Shown in pieces: positions 36,954 to 48,925 of a stretch of DNA of 64,000 nucleotides (its first letter is position 1; every line of letters starts with the position of its first letter). Source of the stretch: Trichoplax adhaerens (taxonomy: Eukaryota > Placozoa > Uniplacotomia > Trichoplacea > Trichoplacidae); assembly GCF_000150275.1 (NCBI RefSeq), contig NW_002060943.1, positions 1,732,628 through 1,796,627 on the forward strand, in the 5' to 3' direction. The position numbers were made by a program, and so were the translations under genes. A model generated the notes under the pieces. It was not told the origin of the DNA and did no database searches. It saw only the letters and a list, made by a program, of their open reading frames with translations.

Positions 36954-38127
36954 CATCTACATTTTAATTCAATTTGCGGTATTGTAGGCTTTAATTATCA
37001 TTATGTAATCCACTACTGGGTAAGATCACTTTTAGTAATAGAACATATCAAAGTTACATTTGCACTTTCCGTAATAATTTTTGGATTTGGTGTATCTTAT
37101 ATCGCCGATACCTTGTTAATTGACTATTTGCTAGAATAGTAGTAAGACCACTTTAGTCCTTGGAAGATAGTCTTGCCAGTATATTATTGTGCCTGCATTC
37201 ACCGTTTCCCTCGCCACTTGCAATAATGAGGATATTTCTGTAAGGGTTGCATCTTTCTTTGGTGTATTAACATCTCAATGATACAATTTCACTCTCTAAC
37301 TATTGGTTTACTACAATCATGAAAGAAGCGCAATGCGACTGTTTACCATTTCTTGCAGTAATTGCCAGCCACTTTTTCACCCCTTATTCAGTTCATCGTA
37401 TTATAGGCTGGAATATTGATATCACTGCAGTAGTTCATAATGAACTAATACGAAAAAATTTTAGGAAAAGGCGAATGCATGAAAGCAAATGTTCTACCAT
37501 TATGAAACTTTAACAATTTATATCAATCAATCGCCTATGCTCAGATCTTAAACCCTTGCATGCATTTACCTACAGCTCGTTATTGAAATTGCCGATGATC
37601 TTGCAACAGTGTCTGCAAAAGAATGAGTTCTCTATTTCATTGAGTGCATTATATTATCCTCCACATATGATAAACGCTACACTCTTTAAGCGGAAGCCAA
37701 TGTTAACAGATGATTGCTTTATTGAAATGTTGGTAATATAACTACTTTGAGGTGTCAATCTCGTTTATTCACTTAAGTTTCAATATTGTTCATGACCGCC
37801 TGCTTAGATTGCGTATCAATTGTATGTATATGTATTGCCCATGGTATTAGAGTAGTTCTTCATCGTTGATGTTACGCTAACAGCAATCTGCAGTTTAAGA
37901 TCAGAACTATTACACATCTTAATGCATGTACAACATTGCATACACGATGATCACTAAAACCTATGACGACTTATCCAAAAGTACCTACTACCGATATGGA
38001 AATAACTTTTTTAAGATACCATAATAAAAGAGTTTTATATCATCTGCCCCAAACTCTTTTGCCTCAGCAGCCCGTATGAGTAGCAGTAATGTGGCCAAAT
38101 AACCGACCGCATTGTACCTTTGCAAAT

Positions 38128-38237
38128 TAACTGAATTTGATCTTAAAGTAGACAGAGTCGATGCGTTAGTTTATAATGAGTTTAACTGAATTTGATTTTA
38201 AAGTAGACAGAATCGATATATTAGTTTATAATGAGTT
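38128..38237. repeat. 54-bp tandem duplication
   Basis: AACTGAATTTGAT starts at about 38129 and again at about 38183. Each copy continues through AAAGTAGACAGA and ends in TTAGTTTATAATGAGTT, with a few mismatches. Confidence 0.8.
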
Positions 38238-39734
38238 ATAAATATGGATTTACCGAGTTTACCTACTACTTCCTATCAGTCGACAGAAATGTGCACAACT
38301 TACGAGAGTTAACACCCAAACCGATAAAACGCTCTATGAACTACTTGTATACCTGTAAAGATTGCAATACTGTCTACATTGTAACTTTCTGAAAGCAATT
38401 TTTTGTCCTGTTAGCTTTTACCACGACTGACACGTTTTGTACGTGATTAGCAAGAAGAAACTTTGGTCGTACCATAAACTTTCGTTAATCCTGACAATCC
38501 TAACCTGTCTCGGATGATATTATTTCGAAAGTATCCCATTAACTTAAACTAGCGAGAAATTGTTTCATTATTGTAATTAGTTACCATAATTCTCCAGTAG
38601 ATAATTTTGTATTTGCTTCCTGCTGATGTGTCACAATTTTATGTGGCAACTTTTCATGTACAAGTACCTCTAAATAGGCTTTAGCGTTACATCTCTTTGA
38701 TGTAAGTTATGTACACTACTATGAATCTTATGCATATTACAAACTTTTCCGTTCTTGCCTATTGGATGAGCTATATATAATACGTTGATTTTCGAAGAAG
38801 AAGAAGCTTGAGATTGACAGTGTCTGAGCTTGAAGACTAACGACTTTCAAAATGCAGAGTTTTCTGAATTTTCGAAACGTTGAATATTTAACAACTAAAT
38901 TTTTAAGCTTATGACGAATAAATTGCAGATTGACTGTCTTTGTCTTGCAACACTGCTATATCAAATCCATATGCCATTCTTGTGAGCTTTATAATAACAC
39001 CATTTCAAGTAAACTGACGAGAAAAGGTCAAGAGCGTATCGATATATTGATACTTAGCGTGATTCTTGTGTGATGTTTCTAAAAACTCTTAATTTTCGTA
39101 ATTGTAATTTCAATCGACGGCATCAATTTAGTTGATAACTTGAGAATGTATACCGATTTGTTATGGATATAGTAGTAGTAATAATGACAATGTGATCTAA
39201 TCTCTATAAATTGCTGCACTATTTGATATGTATGTCGTGCGCCATCATGCTCAAGTTAAACGAATTCTTCGAAGATCTATGCATATTTGTTGTAGCTGTG
39301 ATACTATGCTGATACCTTACGCCTACATTGTACAGATTGTCATCAGTAATTTAACTTAGTCTAAGAGAGCAGATCCGGTTCCGTGTTAGCAATTTCTAGA
39401 GTTCATCTGATAGTGAAACGGTGCTGCCGACAAAAATAAATGAATGTCTCACTTAATCTCATAGAATGACTGGCATCAATCTGAAATGCAATTGAAACGT
39501 ATGATAGGGACCTGTACATGCGGTGTGAAGCAGATCTTGCTGATATATACATATATCTTATCTCATGAAGACCTCTTAATTAATTATCAATAGATAAATT
39601 CACGTGTAATTACAGCTTTTAAACGGTAGCAGCTTCGCACGGTACAGTCGTAAAATCACTTTTATTTGAGGAGAGGATACTAGTATGCACAATGCAGCCT
39701 CGTACAAGTTTTGCGTTGAATATATATTATAATA

Positions 39735-40290
39735 ATGCAAGGAAGCCAATCCGACTTTGAAAATCAACTAGTTAGAAGTGATAGTGATGCGAGCACACCC
39801 AGTAAAATTATTTATCAGATGCTAGCATCCGGACGTGAGTTAATCAAACTTTGATCAATGCTATTAATAAGCACTCCAGAACATATCGAATTGATATGAT
39901 AATTGAACAGAAAATTAATACCTTGTGTTGTAAAACTTTTTCGAGTGTGCGATTACTAAGGACTTTCAACAAGCTTTAATAGATAGCGATGACGTATTGG
40001 TTAAATTAAGGACTACTTTGTCTGCTTTCATTATAAACGTCTAGTAGAACTGTGTAATACAGTAAATCACATCGTCGCTGTAGGTATTCAAGTTAAATAA
40101 ACTGATTATATTATAAAATTGAATCTTTGTCGGACTTCTTTGTGTAGCACAAGTTGAATATTTTAGATAATATGCCGGTAGACTATACCGAATAACCTTT
40201 ACTCATGTATAGCATGATTTTAAGGTGTTGAAAGATAACTTTCTTGCAGTGTTTTATGGCCAGATAAATGATAATGAAGCGATACTTTAG
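39735..40290 (+). CDS. Candidate two-exon small ORF, 46 aa, unrecognised
   Basis: The proposed exon 1 (39735-39834) opens with ATG, encodes MQGSQSDFENQLVRSDSDA and more, and ends at C|GTGAGT, a good donor. The best matching acceptor is CTTGCAG|TG at 40249/40250. It gives exon 2 (40250-40290) encoding LFYGQINDNEAIL and a TAG stop, with phase 1 on both sides. The exon 1 peptide is acidic and Ser-rich and looks more coding than its surroundings. I do not recognise it. An alternative acceptor near 39975 also leads to a short frame. It could be a real short gene, the first exon of a longer one, or chance. Confidence 0.3.
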
Positions 40291-40346
40291 AATAAATACT
40301 ACGATCACATCGTAGGTAAGTTAGTAGCTGTTCACACAACTAAACT

Positions 40347-40403
40347 TAGTACCATTTTGAGTCTTAATTGAGTATTTCCAAATAAAGACTCAAAATGGTA
40401 CTA
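40347..40403. repeat. Perfect 19-bp inverted repeat with 19-nt loop
   Basis: The left arm TAGTACCATTTTGAGTCTT (40347-40365) is the exact reverse complement of the right arm at 40385-40403. The loop is 40366-40384. Pairing stops at both outer ends. It lies 3' of the nitrobindin-like gene. It could fold as a long RNA hairpin or be a foldback remnant. Confidence 0.85.
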
Positions 40404-40695
40404 TCTTGATGGAATATAACCAAGGAAGACCTTGAACGGTTCACAAGTAACCTTATACCGTATATGAGTGCATAAATGCAATAATTCCCATGCAGCCTAA
40501 TATTTATATTTCAATATAAGGTGGCAACTTTATTGTTTAAAGAATGCTAAACTTTAAAATAAGCATATGATAACTGGCAGCGTTTATTCTAGTAAAGCAC
40601 AGTTATTCTACGTTAAATCCAATCATATTCGATCGATCATAATTATTATTAGAGTCTTATTCGCTAATCTTAGCGCAAAATAAGTACCCTACAGA

Positions 40696-42491
40696 TCACT
40701 GTTTTTTAAATCGAGATCTTAAGTGTTCTTGTAGCGGATACTGTTCCGTTTCCATCAGCATGATATACTCTAAATCTCCATCCTCCAAGAGTTTATAAAT
40801 CTTTTGAACCTATACAAATAGATAAGAATCACACATAAATTTTCAAACCAAGTCGTTATCAAACTTGTAATCCATAAATGCTATAAAATTTTGTAGCTCA
40901 AACTGCATTGAAAGGTTTGCTCATTTTATTATCAGACGAATAAACGTGAATCATAGCTAAAACATCGCGACTCTAAGCTGAACGAATGAACAACGCTATG
41001 GGGCGCACCTTTGTTACTTTAGGAGGCTTCGAATCCGATTTTCTTGTAATATCTGTAGTCGTCACGGTAATTTGATTGTTTGTCATTTCACCTTCCATAA
41101 TATCGCAGACACCTGAAAAAGGATGTAAATAGATATACGAGTACATGAAATTATACAGTATGCTACGCTTGCAACAGTATTTTCTAAAATATTAGCTGCA
41201 ATGTTCCTACTGTACACGTATTTTTTTTAAGAACTTTGTTTGACGATATTACGTGTACTGCTTGAAGCAATGATGTTCAAAAGTCCTTTCGCAACTACGC
41301 TAATGCTGTGTTAAGGTATGGACTACTAAAGGGAACATTTGGTTGTCGATTACTAAGGTGATTTACCGCTTTGATGCATTATGGTCTTATACCGTACGAG
41401 CTCACATAAATTCAGTTATCAAGTGTTATACTTGTATTATTAAAAGTGCATCCGTAAAGTACGCTATGTGCATGGAAAGACCTCTGTAGTAATTATTAAT
41501 TTCGATATCAACTATACGCGTACCGGCGTAAGTACTTCTTCGCTAGCTGTAACTCTACTCATTGATTTCTCGTACGGTAGTCCATGCTTTTACCCAAGTA
41601 CAGTAATAAGATAGGTTGTAGTAGCAATGTGTATACATGAACATTTTACACAACTTATACTTAGGTACTCGAATGTACTGTATCGGTAGCCGAAGCAGGC
41701 ATTACATTATCCATTCTGAGCAATATTGTACAATCCTATCACAAGTCATATTAATCTAAGTAGGATTGCAAGTAATAGAAGAAAAGAGCGTATTAAATTA
41801 CTAGAGTTAAGTCACAAGATTCTGTAAGGACAGCGAAATGATAGTACAATGCAGGTATTGACTAACCCAGGTTATGAGCAATAGCAGCTTTGACGTGATT
41901 GCGATCAAAGAACCAAAAGCCACTCTCAAAATGCATCGGTGTGTTATTCGTCAGATGCCAACTGCTTGATTGAAACTGTAGATTGGGCTGGCCAACATGG
42001 GAAAATTTAATTTCCTCCTTATAGGAAAATGATTTAATGTTAGGATAGATGCCATCTCCTTGGCCACTCCAGGTGCCTAACAGCCAAGAGACATCCTGTA
42101 ATGATTCGTGCAAGTGACATTTATCTACCAAAAGAGCAGACGAGTATTTTCAGTTCCTCCACAAATTAAAAGTTTATACACCATTATGGAATTAAATATT
42201 CTACAAGTAAGCAGTGCCATTACACATTAAAACAGAATAATATAATGTGTTAAGTCAGGCGCTTCCTTTCTAGTTTGACTTATTATCCAGATAGAGCATT
42301 AATGGGTAAAGTCTTGTACTAGTGGAAGATTCAAGCTCTACATTGCTGTAGAAAGATGGTGCAGCTGAACTGATTGAGCTGCAAGATCGTGCATGCAGTT
42401 TACTATGGATTACATAGTATTACAAATTCATCCTGTCTCAATGTTGCAGCCATAGCTAACTTATCTATCTTACAATCACCTTACCTGCCAT
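40696..42491 (-). CDS. Nitrobindin-like heme-binding beta-barrel protein (THAP4 C-terminal family), 160 aa
   Basis: Exons (minus): 42485-42491 (ATG GCA G only), 41867-42124, 41009-41112, 40696-40809. Phases are 1, 1, 0; total 161 codons including stop. The family is a small ten-stranded beta-barrel that binds heme and reacts with nitric oxide or peroxynitrite; in vertebrates it is the C-terminal domain of THAP4. Visible marks are the N-terminal GTWxGxGxGxYP motif (residues 19-30, here GTWSGQGDGIYP), then FSHVGQPNLQF, PMHFESGFW and, near the C terminus, PLQEHL, whose His152 sits where the family places the proximal heme ligand. No THAP zinc finger is encoded upstream, so this is a stand-alone protein. 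The first coding exon holds only seven coding bases; it was chosen because GCA G|GTAAGG joins in phase to a strong acceptor, giving MADKCHLHESL. The gene is head to head with IFT80. Confidence 0.88.
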
Positions 42492-43073
42492 GTTAGACTG
42501 CGAAGAAAATAATAAAGCCTGCAAGAATTTTCGACTAAATCTTCCACTAGTGATAGCTGTTGACAGAGCATGAAAGCGCATCTTCCACAAGATACTGACT
42601 ACAGTACCGTATAGTGTTTACAAATATCAAAGTCCTGATCGATAATTATGGACTGTCCCATACAACATCATCAATAGCGATCTTTCCAATACTAGATGCT
42701 ATACAGCGGAGTCTTCATCCAAACCATCCACAGATACTGACTGAGTACGCGCATATTGTCCAAATCACGGAAGCATGGACACCGGACCCTGGTGTACAGT
42801 ACATTGTATTGTAAACTGTACACTGTACAGCAGGGTACTTCGATTGAGAAGAAGACCTTCCGTCCGTCCTTTTCTGCCATTCAGCTGGTATAAAGTCTTG
42901 ACTCACTTTCTACTTTTCACGGCAAGCTTTATAGTAAGCCATATAGCAGTAGGTGATATTTGGGTGGCTTTCCCTACGAAAGCATCGTACCCCTGTGTAG
43001 TTTCCTGGCGCTACGGTACCATAGTAAACAAGTAGTTTACTACAGCCTACAATTAGTGGCTAGAATGTTAACG

Positions 43074-43087
43074 GTAACCATAGTGAT
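43074..43087 (+). promoter_or_regulatory. X-box-like (RFX) motif upstream of IFT80
   Basis: GTAACC-AT-AGTGAT. The left half fits GTNRCC fully; the right half fits four of six positions of RGYAAC. RFX factors drive IFT genes in other animals through such sites, usually within a few hundred bases of the start. This one is about 244 bp before the IFT80 ATG. The match is partial. Confidence 0.3.
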
Positions 43088-43216
43088 ATTGCAGTTACAT
43101 TGATGAGCCCATACAAGGTTTTAATATCAAGATGCTGCCCTAGACTACATATCATTATCGAAAACTGTTATAAGTTCAATTCCTCGTATTCTACTGCATT
43201 CTGTAGAGGAAAATAC

Positions 43217-43283
43217 TTTATAAAAGTGACTTTTACCGATTCTCAAGCGCTTATAAAAGTGACTTTTGCCAGTTCTCAAGCGC
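43217..43283 (+). repeat. 33-bp direct duplication with TATAAAA before IFT80
   Basis: Two adjacent copies of a unit with TATAAAAGTGACTTTT and TTCTCAAGCGC, starting at 43219 and 43252, differ at only a few bases. They lie 48-114 bp upstream of the IFT80 start codon, so they may duplicate a core promoter. Confidence 0.7.
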
Positions 43284-43330
43284 AATTCTCGACTATTAAA
43301 GATTACTTTTTAACGAATTTCATCGCGAAA

Positions 43331-46300
43331 ATGAGGTTCAAGATCTCCCATTTAAATGAACAACATCATATCCTTTTCTATCAAAAGCTAACTACGTGAT
43401 GGATAGTAATAGCAATGGGTTTAACAATAATATTGTTATATTATACTCGTTATAGTACTGCAGTTTCTGTATCATAATAAAATTAGCTTAAAAAAAATAG
43501 TTTGTACAAAAAATTTTCTAACATTTCTCATGAAAAGAGTGGCAGGTAGGGCAGTATGTGCAATAAGATGCTACTGCCGCGAACACGAATAATAAAAAAT
43601 GATTAAATTAAAATGAAATCACAATTGACTTAACCATTTTTACATCAAGATTTAGTCAGTTGCTTAGGATGGATTACAGCAGATGAGCTATACTCGTGCG
43701 GGTAAGTAAAGATAAAAGTTTAGATAAAATTGAATTTATCGACTGCACAATAGGTAGCAATATTGAAATTTCAAAAAATTCATAATTGTAATCCTTATAT
43801 GCGATATGCAATTTACGCGCACGTACAATGATATAATTATACTGTCAGTACTGAAAGTAGAGTTAGTAATCTTTGTTGTTCATACTATCCACGTAGATAA
43901 GTGCCATAGGTCTAATAACAAATCAGGCTTGATACTTTCAACTGTAAAATATATAAGACTCTACAAAATATTACAAACTCCTCATTCAAGTTCACATTTT
44001 CTAAATTTTAATCTTAATTACGGCTCGGATATAGTGATGATCACCAAATGCTCAAATGGAGCTTACTATCGGAAGACACAAAACAGGTAATTACAGCTAC
44101 ATTCTGGCGTATAATTATTATTTAATCGACAAGCAACTTAAATAATGTACATTCGAATGTATTTTATGTAGGTCGCTAAGTTGCCCGCTGAAATCTATGC
44201 TACTGATATGCACTGGTTTCCAAAACTAATCAGCGGCAAGAAGCAATCGCAACCTGAAATTTTAGCCTTAGGATCAACTGATGGTACAGATTGTGACGTC
44301 GTTACAGAAACATTTATTACTAACTTAATCAATTATAGCCTTAAAGAAAGTAATAGCATACAAAAAATCATCTACTAGGTAAACTTCATCTAATATCCAA
44401 AAATGGCCGAGTTGAAAAATCCGTCGACGCTCATAAAGGTGCTGTCCTAGCCACAAGATGGAGCTATGATGGCAGTGCTCTAGTAACAGGTAAAAAAAAA
44501 CTATTGATTGATACCTTTCGTAACTACTATTTTTGAAAATCACTTTCTAACCAATCATACTTACTTCAGCGGGTGAAGATGGCCACGTTAAAATTTGGTC
44601 AAGAAGCGGAATGCTACGTTCAACTCTGAACCAAGCAGGTAAAACTCAGCCTAGCACATTATTATTTATCTAGCAATGTTAGTGAAAAATTATATCCATA
44701 ATGCCCTTCATCATGACTCCCTAGCTTCTCCAGTCTATTCTACCGTTTGGAGTCCGGACTCGGATCAGGTTCTTCATACTTTTGGGAAAGAGTTGATTAT
44801 TAAACCTTTGCAGCCCACATCGAAACCTATACAGGTGATCATTCGATACCAGATAACGCCGATAAGGCTTGCAACGACTTATCTATGTCTTGTGGTTGAT
44901 TTTACTGGACATTTATCGTAAGTATTCATGCGTTTTTATATTTCGATATAGTGGAAAGCCCACGATGGAGTTATTTTAAAAGCCGACTGGAATCCAATCA
45001 ACAATCTTATCATTTCCGGAGGTGAAGACTGTAAATATAAGGTACATAAAATATAGTGAATACAAGTATTTAGCACTTGTCATGTAAAATTTTATGACAT
45101 CACCATTTGTAATTTTAACTATATTCGTATTATACACCTCTATCTTCTATAAATAATTTAAGGTTTGGGATTCATATGGCCGACTATTATATGCAAGTCA
45201 AGCCCATGAATTCCCAGTTACTTCACTATCATGGTCTCCTGATGGTACGAATAAGCTACAATCGTAATAAATTATGTAAATATAGTAAATTTTTGATCCA
45301 ATACTTCATTATCATTTATCGTCCTTTTCAGGTGAACTGTTTGCAGTCGGATTATTTAACACGTTGCGACTATGTGATAGAAGAGGGGTATGCACTTTTA
45401 CATTAGAATACCTATAGCGCTTAGCATTAACTGTTAATATTTTTTCTATAATCTCTTGAACTATTTTACCGGATGCAATATTAATCTTTAATTTCTAATC
45501 AGTGGTCGTACAGTATGGATAAACTTAACACAGGATCGATATTTAGTATCGCTTGGTCGAGCGATGGTACTCAACTTGCTGGCGCATGCGGAAATGGTCA
45601 AGTTATATTTGCCAATGTAGTAGAACGGTCGGTTTCGTATAAAATTGTCATGAAATAGTCGGTATAATGAAAAGCATCATATAATTAGCTGATATGGACG
45701 CATTATTAATTCTCTAGACGCCTAGAATGGAAGAATTTTGAAATAACTATCACCGATTCCAAAACTATCAATGTTAATGATGTCAGTAATGATTCAAAAG
45801 AAATACTAGGTGCGATATTAAAAATACGTGAAAAAGTGCAGTATTGACTGCAGAGAAATTTTAATTGACTTTTCAATTCTAAAAGTTAGCTATTTATAGC
45901 AATATTCTCACATTTGTTAGCAGAGATTCAAAATTTACTATTAAGTACAACACATTTTATTATCATAGATTTTCGAGACAGAATTATTAAGACTAGCCTT
46001 TCGCATGATCATTTACTTGTTACAACCACAACGCAATGCTACATCTATAGGTAAGAATTACGAAATATATTGATATTTTATTAAGTATCTCATAGTCTGT
46101 GCAATCATATCTATATACAATAGTTTATAATTATATTTAGGTAATTAGTATCTTGATAAAATTCAGATACTAACATAAAATAAACTTACATATTAAATAA
46201 CAGCTGTAAGAATTGGAATACGCCCATAATTATCGACTTAAAAGACAGCACAGTTAGCTTGATCCTGCAATCAGAAAAGTAATATTGACGAATAATCATA

Positions 46301-48924
46301 ATCATATTTACGGTGATGATAACAATGTAGTTTACGAACCCTTTAGATTTAATATGGCTTCTATCATTTATGCAGATATTTCCTATTTGTGGACAATATT
46401 AATGGTATCCAGATTTATTCCTACGAGGTAATCTATTATTAAAGTATTTCAGATTATTAGTGTTTAGAAGGTCAGATCCTTATTTCAAAGCATCTTAATA
46501 CATTTAGTTACCTAATATTCATCCAAATAATACGAAAACTTCATATTCATATTTGATGATTTCTGTTTTAGGGAAGATTAGTTTCATCACCAAAACTGAT
46601 TGGAGTGCGTACAGATCTACTAAATAAGCATACTGTGTCATTAAGCAATGATACATTAGCGGTTAGAGATGTCAAAGATGAGCGGCGTAAGAATTTCAAT
46701 CATTGCTGAAAATAATTCTGCTTATTAGGATATTGCTAATGAGAGTACCGATAGTCTAACATTTCAAATTTTTCATTTCTCAATATATGAAGTAATTTAT
46801 TTATTCGAGACCGCCAGTGGGAAAGCTGTAGGCTCTGGCAAACCGATACAACATCAGGTTTAGTTTACTAATTGATCTAATTACAAATTGATAGTAGGCA
46901 GTAACTTTTAATAATATGAAATGTTTTAAATTTTGTGAGGAATTTATATTCGATTTAGCTGTAAATTCTCTGTTGCTATTAAAGAGAGAAGTAGAAATGA
47001 AATTTTTACTACGTATGGATATTGATAAATAAAAATTTCGCTATCAAACTCTTAGTTGGAAATAATTGAGACCTGTCTTGACCAATGTGGTCCTGCTATG
47101 GAACGCCAACTCGCTATCATAGATAAAAATAGAGATGTTTATTTAGCCAAGGTTCGACGATCAGAAGCGGCATTCATCAAACTAGGTAAGCCAATATACG
47201 ACGACTTTTATTTACATTATGAGCGAAATCATAATACTGCATAAAGTATAAACGCAACATTTCTAAGTCGCACTATAGTAGCTATACCTAGATTTCTTAA
47301 TATTTAATTCACAGGTACTATGGTATCCTCATTGGCATGGAATGATGCTTGTAATATGTTAGCGGCAATTCAAGATAATCACTTTACCATTTGGTATTAT
47401 CCAAGTGTTGTCTACGCTGATCGCGATATTCTTCATTTAACACAGTACGAAAAAAACGCCAGGTAACTAATTAAATATTTAATACAATTGTACCGGTACT
47501 AGATGATGTTTAGCTAACTTAACCAATGTTTAATGTCAATTATCACGATTAATATATTACTAATTCTATCAAAAACGATGAATAATATTGTGGATTAACG
47601 ACCTAAAGCGAATTCGGTAAGAGTCCACAAATTTTAAGTTTCGCTGATAATTACTGCGTAATGAGAAGAGCCGATGGAGCAGTTGTCACTACGTGGTAAG
47701 ACTACTATTTGTACTATAGGATTATTACTTGTATAATTACTAACTAGAATAGAATCGTATTTTAAAATAGCCATTTACAAATGTTAACATTACTTTCTAT
47801 TAGCACATCTCCTTATCCGGCAGTGCTGCATGAATATGCTAACAAAAACAGATGGGCAGATGCTGTTAAGTTATGCCGATTTATCAAGGTTATCGTTATA
47901 GCTATTCAATCACTTTTTATTTCTTTATAAAAGATTTCATATTGGAAAATTAGAGATAAGGAATGTGAAATCAAATATTAGAATTATTTAATAAAATTCG
48001 ATATTATTCTTATCTACAATCATAGGATCCGGCGATGTGGGCATGTCTAGCTGCCATGTCCGCCTATGCTAAAGATTTAAGCACAGCTGAAATCGCCTAT
48101 GCTGCAATTGATGAGGTATTTAGTCGCTATTAAGTCAATTGAGAATACTATGGAATGCGCCATTTGTTTTATAGCAATTACTTATCTCTAAGATTTTATG
48201 TATTTAGGTGGATAAAGTACAATATATTACATATATCAAAGATATTCCATCGCGTGAAGGCCGCAATGCTGCCATGGCATTATTCTGCAGACAATCGGCT
48301 GAAGCTGAAAGTATCTTATTGCAAGCTGGATTAATATATCGCGCTATTGAAATGCATATTAATAACCATAATTGGGAAAGGTAAAAAAAATTGCCGACGT
48401 CAAAAATAGAGGATAATTTAGCGCTGAATTCGCAGCTAAATCCCATTTTTGGATTTATTTTATGCAACAGGGCCCTAGATCTGGCAATCAAGAATAAAAC
48501 GCATGTCGATACGGTATTGGCATTTCGTCAAAAGTATCTGTCCAAACTTAAGCGGCAGGAAACTGATAAAAAATTTGCAAAATATGCTCAAGAAGTTAGT
48601 CGCCATATGATAATTATTCAGATAGATTGATTTTACGTACGGTAATATAGAATTGGAGGCCATCTTATGCTAACCAGCCAAATTAAGTAGATACGAACAT
48701 ATTGTAGAATAATGTAATCATTTCTTCTGTATATATAATATGTTTTATATGTATTGATTGCTTCGTTATTAAATTGTTTTCTTGCAATCTTACTTGACTT
48801 TTATTATATTTTAATTTATAAAATGTTTGTATAGGTCACCATCGACTGGGAGAAAATTAATGCTAAAATTGAAAATGAACTACAGAAAGAAAAGGAAAGA
48901 CCTACCACTACAAAACGAAAATAA
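43331..48924 (+). CDS. IFT80: IFT80, intraflagellar transport complex B subunit, 773 aa, 25 exons
   Basis: Exons: 43331-43395, 43660-43701, 44035-44086, 44172-44283, 44379-44489, 44570-44638, 44725-44834, 44952-45041, 45163-45244, 45332-45387, 45503-45627, 45718-45809, 45969-46050, 46204-46278, 46376-46427, 46572-46686, 46793-46857, 47056-47185, 47315-47462, 47609-47695, 47804-47888, 48026-48115, 48208-48380, 48471-48594, 48835-48924. All phases join and the sum is 774 codons; human IFT80 is 777 aa. Diagnostic pieces are [12 protein letters not shown] at the start, [59 protein letters not shown] and [17 protein letters not shown]. Two N-terminal WD40 propellers are followed by a helical C-terminal region. 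IFT80 works in IFT-B in anterograde transport along cilia. Exon 13 has a second in-frame acceptor 45 nt upstream; the shorter form aligns without a gap. The end of exon 17 appears about four residues short against human. Confidence 0.95.
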
Positions 48925-48925
48925 A
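48920..48925 (+). terminator. AATAAA overlapping the IFT80 stop codon
   Basis: The last codons read AAA TAA and the next base is A, so a perfect AATAAA contains the stop codon. A second AATAAA lies at 49490-49495. If the first is used, the 3' UTR is very short. Confidence 0.4.

Larger units (their letters stand above)
36874..40695. other. Intergenic between the RRM gene and the nitrobindin-like gene
   Basis: The left part should hold the 3' UTR of the RRM gene. Besides the TA microsatellite there is a 54-bp tandem duplication (about 38128-38237), a candidate two-exon small ORF (39735-40290) and a perfect 19-bp inverted repeat (40347-40403). The open stretches at 37319-37513 and 37556-37741 have no family motif and no coding feel. 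Confidence 0.55.
42492..43330. promoter_or_regulatory. Bidirectional intergenic region between nitrobindin-like gene and IFT80
   Basis: 839 bp separate the two divergent start codons. Present are a cluster of TACTGTA-type words (42796-42832), an X-box-like motif (43074-43087) and a 33-bp direct duplication with TATAAAA (43217-43283). Open stretches here on either strand are chance. Confidence 0.5.

Noticed and set aside
42614-43035. Several short ORFs between nitrobindin-like gene and IFT80
   Set aside because: Overlap on both strands, no motif, and lie in the divergent promoter region.
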